A DNA stretch of 64,000 nt from Thermococcus siculi (lineage in GTDB: Archaea; Methanobacteriota_B; Thermococci; Thermococcales; Thermococcaceae): the NCBI RefSeq assembly GCF_002214505.1, contig NZ_CP015103.1, forward strand, positions 124,001 through 188,000, given 5' to 3'. Shown one piece after another: positions 53,450-62,797 of the stretch; position 1 is the first letter of the stretch; each line of letters starts with the position of its first letter. The notes beneath the pieces were generated by a model. The model did not search any database and was not told the DNA's origin. It saw nothing but the letters and a program-made list of their open reading frames with translations. Both the position numbers and the translations under genes were made by a program.

Positions 53450-53499
53450 CCTTCATAGGCACAATAGTCCATGCCCTCAATGTACAGGGGTGGATATTA

Positions 53500-55689
53500 A
53501 TGAAGGCGAAGGCTACAATAGCCCTACTGGTTGTTTTTTTGGTAGCCTTTTCTGTTGTTGCTAGCGGCTGCATTGGTGGCGGCGGAAAGACCACAACCAT
53601 AACCCAGAGTCCCGGCACCAGTGAGAGTCCGAGTGGTGGCCAGACCACTTCCCAGGCGGGCACCTCCGGTGGAACCACGACCTCAAGCCCGACCCAGACC
53701 GGAACCCAGACACCGGCCGAAGTAAAGCCAGGGATCCTTGAAATGGGAGACGTCTACGTCATCGTTACGGACAAGAGCGTGGTGGTCGTTGGTCCGAAGG
53801 GCGCCAGCCCGACCGTTGACATACCCAAGGACAGGAAGGTCATAAAGGTAGAGTACGAGGTTGATGAGGCCAACACCCCGGACGTCCAGACCCTCATGGA
53901 GAAGGGTCAGGGCTTCGGTGCCATCGACCCTGCCTTCTTCCGCGACGAGCACGTTGATGCCCTCATCGTTGCCGCCAGGCGCGAGACCGACCCGACCATC
54001 AGAACCGAGCTTTTCAAGGCAGTCTACATGCTCGGAAACAAGCTCGTCCCAGAGGTCATACTCGGCCAGAACAGGCAGCTCCGCGTCTACTGGGACTGGG
54101 TCAAGGGACGCTACTACCACCCGACCCTCGCGGAGCGCTACGACCTCCTTAGCGAGGACTCCAACGCCCCGGTCGTCAAGATCGGTATCAAGGACTACAC
54201 CAACGATCCGGATACCTACACCATAGCCACCATCGGTTGGCCCGAGAGCTTTGACCCGGCCATGACCTACGAGACCTTCGGATGGGAGATCTGGCACGAG
54301 ATCGGTGACACCCTCGTCACCTACTGGAAGGAGGAGACCGAGCAGGTCAGCCCAGACCTGGCCGTTGCATGGGCCCACAACAAGGACGGCACCGAGTGGT
54401 ACTTCCTCATCCGCGGCGGTGTTAAGGCCTACGACCCGTGGAACGACAAGACCTACCCGATCGATGCCACTGACGTTGCCTTCACATTCCTCCGCGTTGA
54501 GAGGCTCGGCCACAGCGTCAGCTGGATGGTTGACAGCTTCATGGATGTCAACCACTCCGCGGCCCTGACCGAGGACGAGTTCGACCAGTACCTCAAGGAG
54601 CACCCGCTCATAGCCGAGTTCAACGGCAAGAGCACCGAGGTTAAGAGCCTCGACGAGCTCAAGCAGTTCTTCGGCTACGATGGAGAGACTGCCGGAGTCT
54701 TCAAGCTCGTTCTCCCGGCCCCGTACGCTCCCGTCCTTGGAATACTCGCCGACCCGTTCCTCAGCGTCGTCCCGATGGAGTACCTCCTCGGCGACAAGTA
54801 CCAGGAGGCCCTCCAGGCAAGCGACAACGGTCACAACCCGAGCGCCTGGTGGAACTACCTGAGCGAGGGCAAGAGCGACCCGACCCACCAGCTCATGCAC
54901 AACAACCCGGTCGGAACCGGTCCGTTCTACGTGAAGGACTACCAGAAGGACGCCTACATCGTCCTCGAGTACAACCCGTACTACTGGAACGCCACCTCAA
55001 CACCGGGCCACAAGAGGGTCATCTACATCATCAACAGCGACGCTATGGCCAGGATTAACATCTTCAAGACCGGAACTGCAGACGCAGTCGCCATACCGCC
55101 CGAGAAGATGGACACCGTCAAGGGCCTCACCCTCCAGGGCTTCAACTCGGTCGTTCAGACCGACATCCTCCAGCCGATACTGACCTTCCTCGTCTTCAAC
55201 ACCCAGAGGGAGCCCTTCAACGACCCGCTCGTCAGGGAGGCCCTCGCCTACGCGGTTCCGTACGACCAGATCAAGCAGATCGTCTACCAGGGACTCCTCG
55301 AGAGGAACTACGGCCCGATACCCAAGCCGTGGCCGGGCTACACCGAGGAGGGCATCGCCAAGTACAACTACAACATCGCCAAGGCCAAGCAGCTCCTCAA
55401 CCAGGCCGGCGTCGACCCGACCCAGTACAAGATCGAGCTGATCTACAACGAGGGCAACTCGGCCCGTGAGAAGATCATGACCCTCCTCCAGAACGTCTGG
55501 AGCCAGCTCGGCTTCCAGGTCACCGTCAACAGCTACAACTGGCCGACCTACCTCGACAAGACCGAGCACGGCGAGTACGACGTCTACGTCGTCGGTTGGG
55601 TTCCGGACTACCTCGACTCCGACAACTGGGTTGGCCCGTTCCTCTACGGTGCCACCGAGTTCAAGAGCCTCGAGGTAACCGTCGGTTGA
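53500..55689 (+). CDS. ABC importer substrate-binding lipoprotein, SBP_bac_5 family, apparently circularly permuted
   Basis: A 729-residue binding protein for peptides or oligosaccharides. The signal peptide ends at lipobox ASGC (Cys24), followed by a Thr/Ser/Gly-rich linker (30-75) that tethers it to the membrane. The usual start of the family fold (TIATIGWPESFDPAMTYE) appears only near residue 241. The segment at about 148-210 (DEHVDALIVAARRETDPTI... VKGRYYHP) is what normally closes the C-terminus. The protein ends at DSDNWVGPFLYGATEFKSLEVTVG, where that segment would normally follow. Hence the order looks rotated. The ATG 53500 follows AGGGGTGG. Confidence 0.88.
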   Translation: MKAKATIALLVVFLVAFSVVASGCIGGGGKTTTITQSPGTSESPSGGQTTSQAGTSGGTTTSSPTQTGTQTPAEVKPGILEMGDVYVIVTDKSVVVVGPKGASPTVDIPKDRKVIKVEYEVDEANTPDVQTLMEKGQGFGAIDPAFFRDEHVDALIVAARRETDPTIRTELFKAVYMLGNKLVPEVILGQNRQLRVYWDWVKGRYYHPTLAERYDLLSEDSNAPVVKIGIKDYTNDPDTYTIATIGWPESFDPAMTYETFGWEIWHEIGDTLVTYWKEETEQVSPDLAVAWAHNKDGTEWYFLIRGGVKAYDPWNDKTYPIDATDVAFTFLRVERLGHSVSWMVDSFMDVNHSAALTEDEFDQYLKEHPLIAEFNGKSTEVKSLDELKQFFGYDGETAGVFKLVLPAPYAPVLGILADPFLSVVPMEYLLGDKYQEALQASDNGHNPSAWWNYLSEGKSDPTHQLMHNNPVGTGPFYVKDYQKDAYIVLEYNPYYWNATSTPGHKRVIYIINSDAMARINIFKTGTADAVAIPPEKMDTVKGLTLQGFNSVVQTDILQPILTFLVFNTQREPFNDPLVREALAYAVPYDQIKQIVYQGLLERNYGPIPKPWPGYTEEGIAKYNYNIAKAKQLLNQAGVDPTQYKIELIYNEGNSAREKIMTLLQNVWSQLGFQVTVNSYNWPTYLDKTEHGEYDVYVVGWVPDYLDSDNWVGPFLYGATEFKSLEVTVG

Positions 55690-55698
55690 TTCTGAGCT

Positions 55699-55725
55699 TT
55701 CTTTTTTTCTCTGATTTTTGGAGCC
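55699..55725 (+). terminator. T-rich attenuator between binding-protein and permease genes
   Basis: Seven T (55702-55708) and a second T-run follow the binding-protein stop codon. Partial termination here would give more binding protein than permease, as is common in ABC import operons. Confidence 0.4.
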
Positions 55726-55764
55726 GTTTCCACAAAGGAGCCAAAGGAAGCAGGGGGGATAGAA

Positions 55765-56766
55765 TTGGCGAATCTGAAGAAGTTCCTAATAAGGAGGTTC
55801 CTCACCTTCATCCCGACCCTCATCGGCGTCACACTCATCGTCTTTTTAATCGCCTACGTGATCCCGGCCGATGTTGCGAGGGCGTGGGCCGGCGGTGAGA
55901 AGGCCAGCCAGTCTTATATGGAGCAGATCAGGAAGGAATACCACCTCGACGAGCCGTGGTACGATCAGTACTGGTTCCTCGTGAGCGGGCTAGCGAAGAA
56001 CGACATAATCGACCCGAGGACGTCTAACTACGTCTTCGACGACATAAGCGAACGGTTCCCGATAACGTTTGAGCTGGCGTTGGTGGCGTTCTTCTTCATA
56101 CTGATAATAGGCATACCCCTCGGCATAATCTCGGCACTTAAGAGAAACACCTGGGTGGATACCGTTATCAGGTTCTTTGCCCTCGCCGGCGTTTCCATGC
56201 CGGTGTTCTGGTTGGGTTACCTCCTCATCTACGTGTTCTTCGTTGAGGTTCACTGGATCACCCTCGCGGGCTTCCCCGCTCCACCCGAGCACGAGATAAC
56301 CCACATCCCGATGATAGACGCCCTCATAACCGGGGACTTCGACACCTTCAGCCAGCACCTCCACAGGCTCTGGCTTCCGGGTTTCACGCTCGGTTTCATG
56401 GGCGCCGGTGTTCTGGCCAGGTTCGTGAGGAACAGCTTCCTTGAGGCCATAGGCAGCGACTACGTGGCCTTCCTCAAGGCCAAGGGAGTTCCAAAGAGGG
56501 GCATCTACCGCCACGCCCTCAAGAACGCCATGGTTCCGATAGTTACGGTTCTCGGACTCCAGTTTGGAGGACTCCTCGGTGGAACTCCGATCACCGAAAC
56601 GGTCTTCGGTCTCCCGGGAATGGGTTCCTACGTCATAGAGTCCATCAGAAACCTCGACTTCCCCGCGGTCGTGGCTATAACCATGGTCTTCGCCCTGATA
56701 TTCCTCATAACCAACCTGATCGTGGATGTCCTCTACGCCCTGATAGACCCGAGGGTGAGGTACTGA
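55765..56766 (+). CDS. ABC importer permease, DppB-like
   Basis: A 333-residue membrane permease with six helices. The coupling motif is EAIGSDYVAFLKAKGVPKRGIYRHALKNA (near 224-252), containing the EAA loop that contacts the ATPases. The N-terminus (KKFLIRRFLTFIPTLIGVTLIVFLI) is characteristic of DppB/OppB. The TTG start at 55765 lies behind GGGGGGAT; no ATG is better placed. It pairs with the DppC-like subunit encoded next. Confidence 0.92.
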   Translation: MANLKKFLIRRFLTFIPTLIGVTLIVFLIAYVIPADVARAWAGGEKASQSYMEQIRKEYHLDEPWYDQYWFLVSGLAKNDIIDPRTSNYVFDDISERFPITFELALVAFFFILIIGIPLGIISALKRNTWVDTVIRFFALAGVSMPVFWLGYLLIYVFFVEVHWITLAGFPAPPEHEITHIPMIDALITGDFDTFSQHLHRLWLPGFTLGFMGAGVLARFVRNSFLEAIGSDYVAFLKAKGVPKRGIYRHALKNAMVPIVTVLGLQFGGLLGGTPITETVFGLPGMGSYVIESIRNLDFPAVVAITMVFALIFLITNLIVDVLYALIDPRVRY

Positions 56767-56787
56767 GGTCTGGAATGAGGTGATAAA

Positions 56788-57966
56788 ATGGGAAGGGAAG
56801 AGTATAAGAAGAAGTTGCTCGACAGGGTCTCGGACGCGTTCATCGACGCACTGGGTTCATTCTTCAGCCTCTTCAAGAAGGACTGGAAGAAAAAGAACCG
56901 CTCTAAGATGGAAGAGTGGAAGCTGATGCTCTACGCCCTGAACCGCTCTCCTCCCGGCCTGATAGGACTCGCCCTCGTCCTGATGTTCGTGTTCCTCGGC
57001 ATCTTCGGGCCAAGCATGGCGACGTGGAGCTACAGGTTCTTCCCGACCAACTACAACTTCGACACTTACCTCGCTCCCCCCGGCTCAACCTACACCCTGA
57101 ACGTCACGGAGATACAGGGGGACACCGTAATCCAGTACATCACCACGATCCACTACACCCTCGGTGCCGACCACTACGGAAGGGATCTGGTTAGCCTCAT
57201 CCTCTACGGTGCCAGGGTCTCCTTCGTGATATCCATAATAGTCATCGCCCTCGGAGTCCCCCTCGGCATCATCCTCGGCCTCATAGCCGGTTACTACGGA
57301 GGAAAAGTCGACGAGCTGGTCATGCGCATAACCGACGTCTTTCTGGCGTTCCCGGCGCTCATACTGGCAATAGCCTTCTCTGCAGTCCTTCCGCAGAGGC
57401 TCCAGAACTTCATCTCATCCCATGAGTCCATCCAGAACTTCGTGCTGTGGCTCTTTGCCCTCGAGCCTCAGGACGCGGGGAACCTCGGAAAACTCCTCGC
57501 GGTCATACTGGCGATGATAATCGTCTGGTGGCCTGCATATGCCAGAATCACGCGCGGTTCAACTCTAACGGAGAGGGAGAACCTCTACGTCGAGGCCGCG
57601 AGGGCCATAGGCCTCAGCTCCAGAACCATAATGTTCAGGCACATACTTCCAAACATCATCGGCCCGATACTGGTCTACATCACCCTCGACTTCGGTGGCG
57701 TCATCCTCATGGAGGCCGGCCTGAGCTTCCTTGGATTGGGTGCAACGCCGCCGATAGCCGACTGGGGTAGGATAGTCTACGACGGCTCCCAGTACTTCCC
57801 GGAGAAGTGGTGGCTGGTCACCTTCTCGGGCCTGATGATCATGCTGGTGGCGCTCGGATGGAACCTCCTCGGGGATACGATGAGGGACATCCTCGATCCA
57901 AAGACGAGGAGGAGCATAGAGTTCAAGGTCAAGAAGGCCAAGAAGGAGGGTGAGAGCAATGCCTGA
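56788..57966 (+). CDS. ABC importer permease, DppC-like
   Basis: A 392-residue permease. A long charged N-terminus (1-45) precedes the first helix (about 52-72), and an outward loop of about 70 residues follows, longer than in bacterial DppC. The EAA motif is VEAARAIGLSSRTIMFRHILPNI (near 270). Start ATG 56788 follows GGTGATAAA and lies 21 bases after the DppB stop. Its stop overlaps the first ATPase gene by 8 bases. Confidence 0.92.
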   Translation: MGREEYKKKLLDRVSDAFIDALGSFFSLFKKDWKKKNRSKMEEWKLMLYALNRSPPGLIGLALVLMFVFLGIFGPSMATWSYRFFPTNYNFDTYLAPPGSTYTLNVTEIQGDTVIQYITTIHYTLGADHYGRDLVSLILYGARVSFVISIIVIALGVPLGIILGLIAGYYGGKVDELVMRITDVFLAFPALILAIAFSAVLPQRLQNFISSHESIQNFVLWLFALEPQDAGNLGKLLAVILAMIIVWWPAYARITRGSTLTERENLYVEAARAIGLSSRTIMFRHILPNIIGPILVYITLDFGGVILMEAGLSFLGLGATPPIADWGRIVYDGSQYFPEKWWLVTFSGLMIMLVALGWNLLGDTMRDILDPKTRRSIEFKVKKAKKEGESNA

Positions 57967-58939
57967 GCCTATCCTTGAAGTCCGTGACCTGACCGTCCAC
58001 TTCTACACCTACGCCGGCATAGTCAAGGCCATAGAGAGGGTCTCCTTCGACGTTTACCGCGGCGAGACCTTCGCTTTAGTTGGAGAAACCGGCTGTGGAA
58101 AGAGCGTCACGTCGAGGGCACTCACCCAGCTCATCGAGAGTCCCGGAAGGATAGTCGAGGGCAGCGTCATCTACCACCGCGAGGACGGCTCCACCGTCGA
58201 CCTCCTCAAGCTCGGCCCGGAGGAGATAAGGGACATCCGCGGCAGGGAGATAGCCTACATCTTCCAGGACCCCCACGCATCTCTCGATCCGCTCTACACG
58301 GTCGGCTACCAGATAGCCGAGGCAATGGTCGTCCACAACACTGTGAAGGACTGGAAGGAGGGCATGAAGAGGGCCGTGGACATACTCAGGCGCGTTCTCA
58401 TCCCCGACCCCGAGAACAGGGTGAAGAACTATCCCCACGAGATGAGCGGAGGAATGAAGCAGAGGGTGGTAATAGGAACCGGCGTTTCAAACAACCCCAA
58501 GATCCTCATCGCCGACGAGCCGACGACTGCCCTCGACGTTACCGTCCAGGCGCAGATACTCGAACTGATGAACAAGCTCAAGAAGGAATACAACACGACC
58601 GTCATACTCATAACCCACAACATGGGCGTCGTCGCTGAGATGGCCGATCGCGTCGCGGTTATGTACGCCGGCAGAATAGCAGAGATAGGAACCGTCGAGC
58701 AGATATTCAAAAACCCGCTTCACCCCTACACTCAGGGCCTCCTCAGGGCCGTGCCGAACCCGCTGGGCAAGATAGAGAGGCTCGAAACTATCCCCGGAAC
58801 AGTTCCAAACCTCATAGAACCTCCAGGCGGCTGTCGCTTCCACCCGAGGTGTCCGAAGGCCATGCCCATATGCAAGGAAAAGGTTCCCGAACTAAAGGAG
58901 GTGGAACCCGGCCACTTCGTGGCCTGCCACCTGTACTGA
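57959..58939 (+). CDS. ABC importer ATPase, DppD-like
   Basis: A 326-residue ATP-binding subunit. Walker A GETGCGKSV (about 42-50), signature motif MSGGMKQRV (about 161-169), and Walker B ILIADEPTTALD (about 181-192) are intact. The C-terminal oligopeptide extension ([21 protein letters not shown], about 284-304) contains the cysteines that hold a [4Fe-4S] cluster in some Dpp/Opp ATPases. GGTGA precedes the ATG. It pairs with the next ATPase. Confidence 0.92.
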   Translation: MPEPILEVRDLTVHFYTYAGIVKAIERVSFDVYRGETFALVGETGCGKSVTSRALTQLIESPGRIVEGSVIYHREDGSTVDLLKLGPEEIRDIRGREIAYIFQDPHASLDPLYTVGYQIAEAMVVHNTVKDWKEGMKRAVDILRRVLIPDPENRVKNYPHEMSGGMKQRVVIGTGVSNNPKILIADEPTTALDVTVQAQILELMNKLKKEYNTTVILITHNMGVVAEMADRVAVMYAGRIAEIGTVEQIFKNPLHPYTQGLLRAVPNPLGKIERLETIPGTVPNLIEPPGGCRFHPRCPKAMPICKEKVPELKEVEPGHFVACHLY

Positions 58940-58948
58940 GGTGATAGC

Positions 58949-59929
58949 ATGAGCGAGCCGATACTCGAGGTTAAGAACCTCAAGAAGTACTTCCCGATCA
59001 GGGGTCTAATAAGAACCGAGGGCTACGTCAAGGCCGTTGATGATATAAGCTTCACGATAAACCGCGGCGAAACCTTCGGTCTCGTCGGTGAGAGCGGCTG
59101 CGGAAAGACTACCACCGGGAGGACGATCCTGAGGCTCATAGAGCCGACGGCCGGCCAGATAATCTTCAACGGCAAGGACGTTACGCAGCTCAAGGGCGAG
59201 GAGATGAAGTGGTTCAGGAGGAAGGCCCAGATAATGTTCCAGGACCCCTACTCCTCCCTCAACCCCCGTCAGACGGTCTTCGAGATAATCATGGAGCCGG
59301 TTCGCTTCCACAAAATACCCGTAGATGACCCGGAGGAGTTCGTGATAAAGCTCCTCGAGAGCGTCGGCCTCAACGAGATGCACCTCTACCGCTACCCCCA
59401 CGAGTTCTCGGGCGGTCAGAGGCAGAGGATAGCGCTGGCCAGGCTTTTGGCACTAAAACCGGAGTTCATAGTCCTGGACGAGCCGACTTCAGCGTTGGAC
59501 GTCTCGGTTCAGGCCAACATCCTCAACACCCTGAAGGACCTCCAGAGGAAGTTCGGCTTCACATACCTCTTCATCAGCCACGACCTCGGTGTCGTCAAGT
59601 ACATGAGCCACAGGATGGGCGTCATGTACCTCGGAAAGCTCGTCGAGGTGGGGCCGGCGGAGGAGATATTCGAGAACCCGCTGCATCCGTACACCAAGTT
59701 CCTGCTCTCGGCCATACCCATCCCGGACCCGGAGCTGGCTAGAGAACTTAAGGCAAAGCGCATGAAGGTTGAGGGAGAGCCGCCGAGTCCCATCAACCCG
59801 CCCAAAGGCTGCCGCTTCCATCCAAGGTGTCCCTTCGCCAAGGCGGGTCTCTGCGACAAGAAGGAGCCGCCCCTCATCGATGTTGGAAACGGCCACTACG
59901 TCGCCTGCTGGCTCTACGGCAAGGCCTGA
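58949..59929 (+). CDS. ABC importer ATPase, DppF-like
   Basis: A 326-residue second ATPase of the importer. Walker [10 protein letters not shown] (about 46-54), signature [19 protein letters not shown] (about 152-170) and Walker [13 protein letters not shown] (about 172-183) are intact. The C-terminal extension ([22 protein letters not shown]) has the same Cys pattern as its partner. GGTGATAGC precedes the ATG. The 3' end overlaps the convergent hypothetical gene by 16 bases. Confidence 0.93.
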   Translation: MSEPILEVKNLKKYFPIRGLIRTEGYVKAVDDISFTINRGETFGLVGESGCGKTTTGRTILRLIEPTAGQIIFNGKDVTQLKGEEMKWFRRKAQIMFQDPYSSLNPRQTVFEIIMEPVRFHKIPVDDPEEFVIKLLESVGLNEMHLYRYPHEFSGGQRQRIALARLLALKPEFIVLDEPTSALDVSVQANILNTLKDLQRKFGFTYLFISHDLGVVKYMSHRMGVMYLGKLVEVGPAEEIFENPLHPYTKFLLSAIPIPDPELARELKAKRMKVEGEPPSPINPPKGCRFHPRCPFAKAGLCDKKEPPLIDVGNGHYVACWLYGKA

Positions 59930-60498
59930 CACCCTCTCTTATCCATTTTCAGTTTCAACCACTGGAGGGCCATTCCTGCGTTGGAATCCATTTTGAACAG
60001 CTCCCTGTAAACGGGATCGCCCACCTCGTTTCCGCTGATTTCAAGCTCCAGCACAGCGTAGCCTTTGGGAACTACCATTGCCCTTTCCAGCTCTGTTGGG
60101 CTTTTTATCCCCAGCACCTTCCTCACTATGGCCAGGGCAAGAAGGGCCTCCCGGTTTTTCTTCGCCAGCTCCTCATCCCTCTCGATGTGCCTCTGGTGCC
60201 CGGTTGGAATCCCTATGATCCTCCAGATGCTCCAGCGCCTCATGTGACGCGTCCTCTCGTTGAATCTCTCCCCGCTGAGGTCGTAGAGCGTCAGAAAGAG
60301 GGATGTCAGGTAGCCCTCAACGGAACCAAGATCGAGCAGAACTCCCTGCGGTTTACCATTCACCCTTTCCAGGTCTACAGCCTTCCGTATAAGCGTCGCC
60401 CTCCGCTCCGGCCTCTCGACCCTCAGTGAGAAGTAGGCGTCGATTCCGTATTCGCCAGTTCTGGTTTCAAAGATTATGTAGGGCACCCTCAACTCCAT
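59914..60498 (-). CDS. Hypothetical protein sharing a promoter region with Hel308
   Basis: A 194-residue soluble, mixed alpha/beta protein: PYIIFETRTGEYGIDAYFSLRVERPERRATLIRKAVD at the start, then a long charged helix (about 95-120) and GYAVLELEISGNEVGDPVYRELF. I do not recognise the family. The ATG at 60498 follows GGGGGAGGG. A minus-strand TATA box (ttttatatg, about 60529-60537) overlaps that of the Hel308 gene in a two-way promoter. No function is assigned. Confidence 0.6.
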   Translation of the reverse strand: MELRVPYIIFETRTGEYGIDAYFSLRVERPERRATLIRKAVDLERVNGKPQGVLLDLGSVEGYLTSLFLTLYDLSGERFNERTRHMRRWSIWRIIGIPTGHQRHIERDEELAKKNREALLALAIVRKVLGIKSPTELERAMVVPKGYAVLELEISGNEVGDPVYRELFKMDSNAGMALQWLKLKMDKRGCQALP

Positions 60499-60525
60499 GT
60501 CCCTCCCCCGCGATACTGTGTGGGA

Positions 60526-60540
60526 TAAGCATATAAAACC
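60526..60540. promoter_or_regulatory. Two-way promoter between the hypothetical gene and Hel308
   Basis: The sequence gcatataaaac reads as TATA boxes in both directions: catataaaa for Hel308 (start 60572) and ttttatatg for the gene on the minus strand (start 60498). The two genes probably compete or are controlled together. Confidence 0.45.
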
Positions 60541-60571
60541 GCCGCCCCCAATTGGGTGGGATGTGAGGGGC

Positions 60572-62752
60572 ATGAAGGTGGATGAGCTTCCTGTCGATGA
60601 GAGGATCAAGAGAATAATACGCGAGAGGGGCATAGAGGAGCTTTACCCGCCGCAGGCCGAGGCGTTGAAGAGCGGTGTGCTGGACGGAAAAAACCTCGTT
60701 CTGGCCATTCCGACGGCGAGCGGGAAGACCCTGGTGAGCGAGATAGTCATGGTCAACAAGCTCCTCCGCGAGGGAGGAAAGGCAGTCTACCTCGTCCCAC
60801 TGAAGGCCCTCGCCGAGGAGAAGTACAGGGAATTTAAAGAGTGGGAGAGTCTGGGAATAAGGGTCGCCGCCACAACCGGCGACTACGACTCAACAGACGA
60901 GTGGCTCGGGAGGTACGACATCATAGTTGCCACCGCAGAGAAGTTCGACTCCCTTCTGAGGCATTCCCCGAAGTGGGTTAAGGACGTCAAGCTCGTCGTT
61001 GCGGACGAGGTTCATCTCATAGGCTCCTACGACAGGGGTGCAACGCTCGAGATGATTCTCAGCCACATGCTCGGGAAGGCCCAGATTCTGGCCCTGAGCG
61101 CGACGGTTGGAAACGCAGAGGAACTGGCCGAATGGCTCGACGCCGCTCTGGTCATGAGCGACTGGCGGCCGGTTGAGCTGAGGAAAGGCGTTTTCCAGCT
61201 GGGCACCCTCTTCTGGGAGGACGGTAAAATCGACCGCTATCCCGAGAACTGGGCGTCCCTCGTTATAGATGCCGTTAAGAGAGGAAAGGGAGCGCTCGTC
61301 TTCGTGAACACGAGGAGAAGCGCCGAGAAAGAAGCCCTCTCACTTTCATCCAAAGTTTCAAAGCTCCTCACGAAGCCAGAGGCGAGACAGCTTGAGGAGC
61401 TGATTTCCTCCATCGAGGACAACCCCACCACTGAAAAGCTCAAGAGGGCCTTGAAGGGAGGTGTGGCCTTCCACCACGCGGGCCTGAGCAGAGCGGAGAG
61501 GACACTTATAGAGGACGCCTTCAGGGAGGGAGTGATCAAAGTCATCGCGGCTACCCCCACCTTGGCCGCCGGTGTGAATACCCCCGCCTTTCGCGTCATA
61601 ATCCGCGACACCAAGAGGTACGCAGGCTTCGGCTGGACTGACATCCCCGTTCTGGAGATACAGCAGATGATGGGCCGCGCTGGAAGGCCCAGGTACGATA
61701 AAGTCGGCGAGGCCATAATCGTCGCCAGAACAGACGATCCAAAGAAGCTCATGGAGAAGTACATCCACGGGAAGCCCGAGAAGCTGTTCTCGATGCTGGC
61801 AAATGAGCAGGCCTTCAGGAGCCAGATACTGGCCCTGATAACCAACTTCGGGATAGGCAACTTCCGCGAGCTGGTTTCATTCCTTGAAAAGACCTTCTAC
61901 GCCCATCAGAAGGGTGACATAGCCGCTCTGGAGTACAAGGCGAAGAACGTCGTCTACTTCCTCATAGAGAATGAGTTCATCGACATGGATACAAGCGACC
62001 GCTTCATGGCCCTCCCCTTTGGAAAGAGAACCTCCCAGCTATACATCGACCCTCTCACCGCCAAGAAGTTCAGGGACGCATTCCCGCAACTTGAGAGGAA
62101 CCCCAACCCCTTCGGAATCTTCCAGCTGCTCGCCTCCACGCCGGACATGGCGACGCTCACAGCTAGAAAACGCGAGCTTGAGGACTACCTCGACTTAGCT
62201 TACGAGTTCGAGGAGAGGCTCTACACCAACATCCCCTACTACGAGGACTCCCGCTTCCAGGGCTTCCTCAGTCAGGTGAAAACCGCCAAAGTCCTCCTCG
62301 ACTGGATAAACGAGGTTCCGGAGACGAGAATTTACGAGACGTACAACATAGACCCCGGTGACCTCTACAGAATCCTTGAATTAGCGGACTGGTTGATGTA
62401 TGCCCTCATAGAACTCTACAAGCTCTTCGAGCCGAAGGACGACGTCCTCCAGTACCTCCGCGACCTGCACCTGAGGCTGAGGCACGGGGTCAGGGAGGAA
62501 CTTCTCGAGCTGGTCAGGCTGCCCAACATAGGCAGGAAGAGGGCGAGAGCGCTTTACAATGCCGGCTTCACGACGCAGGATGCCATAATGCGCGCAAAGG
62601 TCAGGGATCTCCTCGAGGTGGAGGGCATAGGTATCAAGGTTGTGGAGGGTCTCTTCAGGTACTTCGGAGTCGAGATGCCTGGAAAGGTCAGAGAAGCCGG
62701 AAAGAAAGCTGAGACCAGAAAGAAGGGCACGCTGGATGCCTTTCTTAAGTAG
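60572..62752 (+). CDS. Hel308/Hjm-family DNA helicase
   Basis: A 726-residue superfamily 2 helicase that unwinds stalled forks and recombination intermediates. Q-motif PPQAEALKSG (26-35), Walker A PTASGKT (47-53), DEVH (near 145) and motif VI GRAGRPRYDKVGEA (near 368) are clear; the helix-hairpin-helix domain GIGIKVVEGL lies near the C-terminus. The final GTLDAFLK is a PCNA-binding-like tail (PIP box). ATG 60572 is chosen because GTGAGGGG precedes it and MKVDELPVDERI matches Pyrococcus Hjm; an ATG at 60497 lies upstream of the promoter. Confidence 0.94.
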   Translation: MKVDELPVDERIKRIIRERGIEELYPPQAEALKSGVLDGKNLVLAIPTASGKTLVSEIVMVNKLLREGGKAVYLVPLKALAEEKYREFKEWESLGIRVAATTGDYDSTDEWLGRYDIIVATAEKFDSLLRHSPKWVKDVKLVVADEVHLIGSYDRGATLEMILSHMLGKAQILALSATVGNAEELAEWLDAALVMSDWRPVELRKGVFQLGTLFWEDGKIDRYPENWASLVIDAVKRGKGALVFVNTRRSAEKEALSLSSKVSKLLTKPEARQLEELISSIEDNPTTEKLKRALKGGVAFHHAGLSRAERTLIEDAFREGVIKVIAATPTLAAGVNTPAFRVIIRDTKRYAGFGWTDIPVLEIQQMMGRAGRPRYDKVGEAIIVARTDDPKKLMEKYIHGKPEKLFSMLANEQAFRSQILALITNFGIGNFRELVSFLEKTFYAHQKGDIAALEYKAKNVVYFLIENEFIDMDTSDRFMALPFGKRTSQLYIDPLTAKKFRDAFPQLERNPNPFGIFQLLASTPDMATLTARKRELEDYLDLAYEFEERLYTNIPYYEDSRFQGFLSQVKTAKVLLDWINEVPETRIYETYNIDPGDLYRILELADWLMYALIELYKLFEPKDDVLQYLRDLHLRLRHGVREELLELVRLPNIGRKRARALYNAGFTTQDAIMRAKVRDLLEVEGIGIKVVEGLFRYFGVEMPGKVREAGKKAETRKKGTLDAFLK

Positions 62753-62797
62753 GGGCTAACTTTTTAAATCCCCCAATTTTATCCGGGCGTGGGCACT

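Noticed and set aside
53683-54900. A minus-strand open frame of 405 codons opposite the binding-protein gene
   Set aside because: Its composition (Val, Glu, Leu, Gly) reflects the complement of the binding-protein codons, and no domain is recognisable.
60497-60571. Upstream ATG for Hel308
   Set aside because: It lies upstream of the helicase TATA box and overlaps the divergent gene's start; the ATG at 60572 has a ribosome binding site and matches the homologue.
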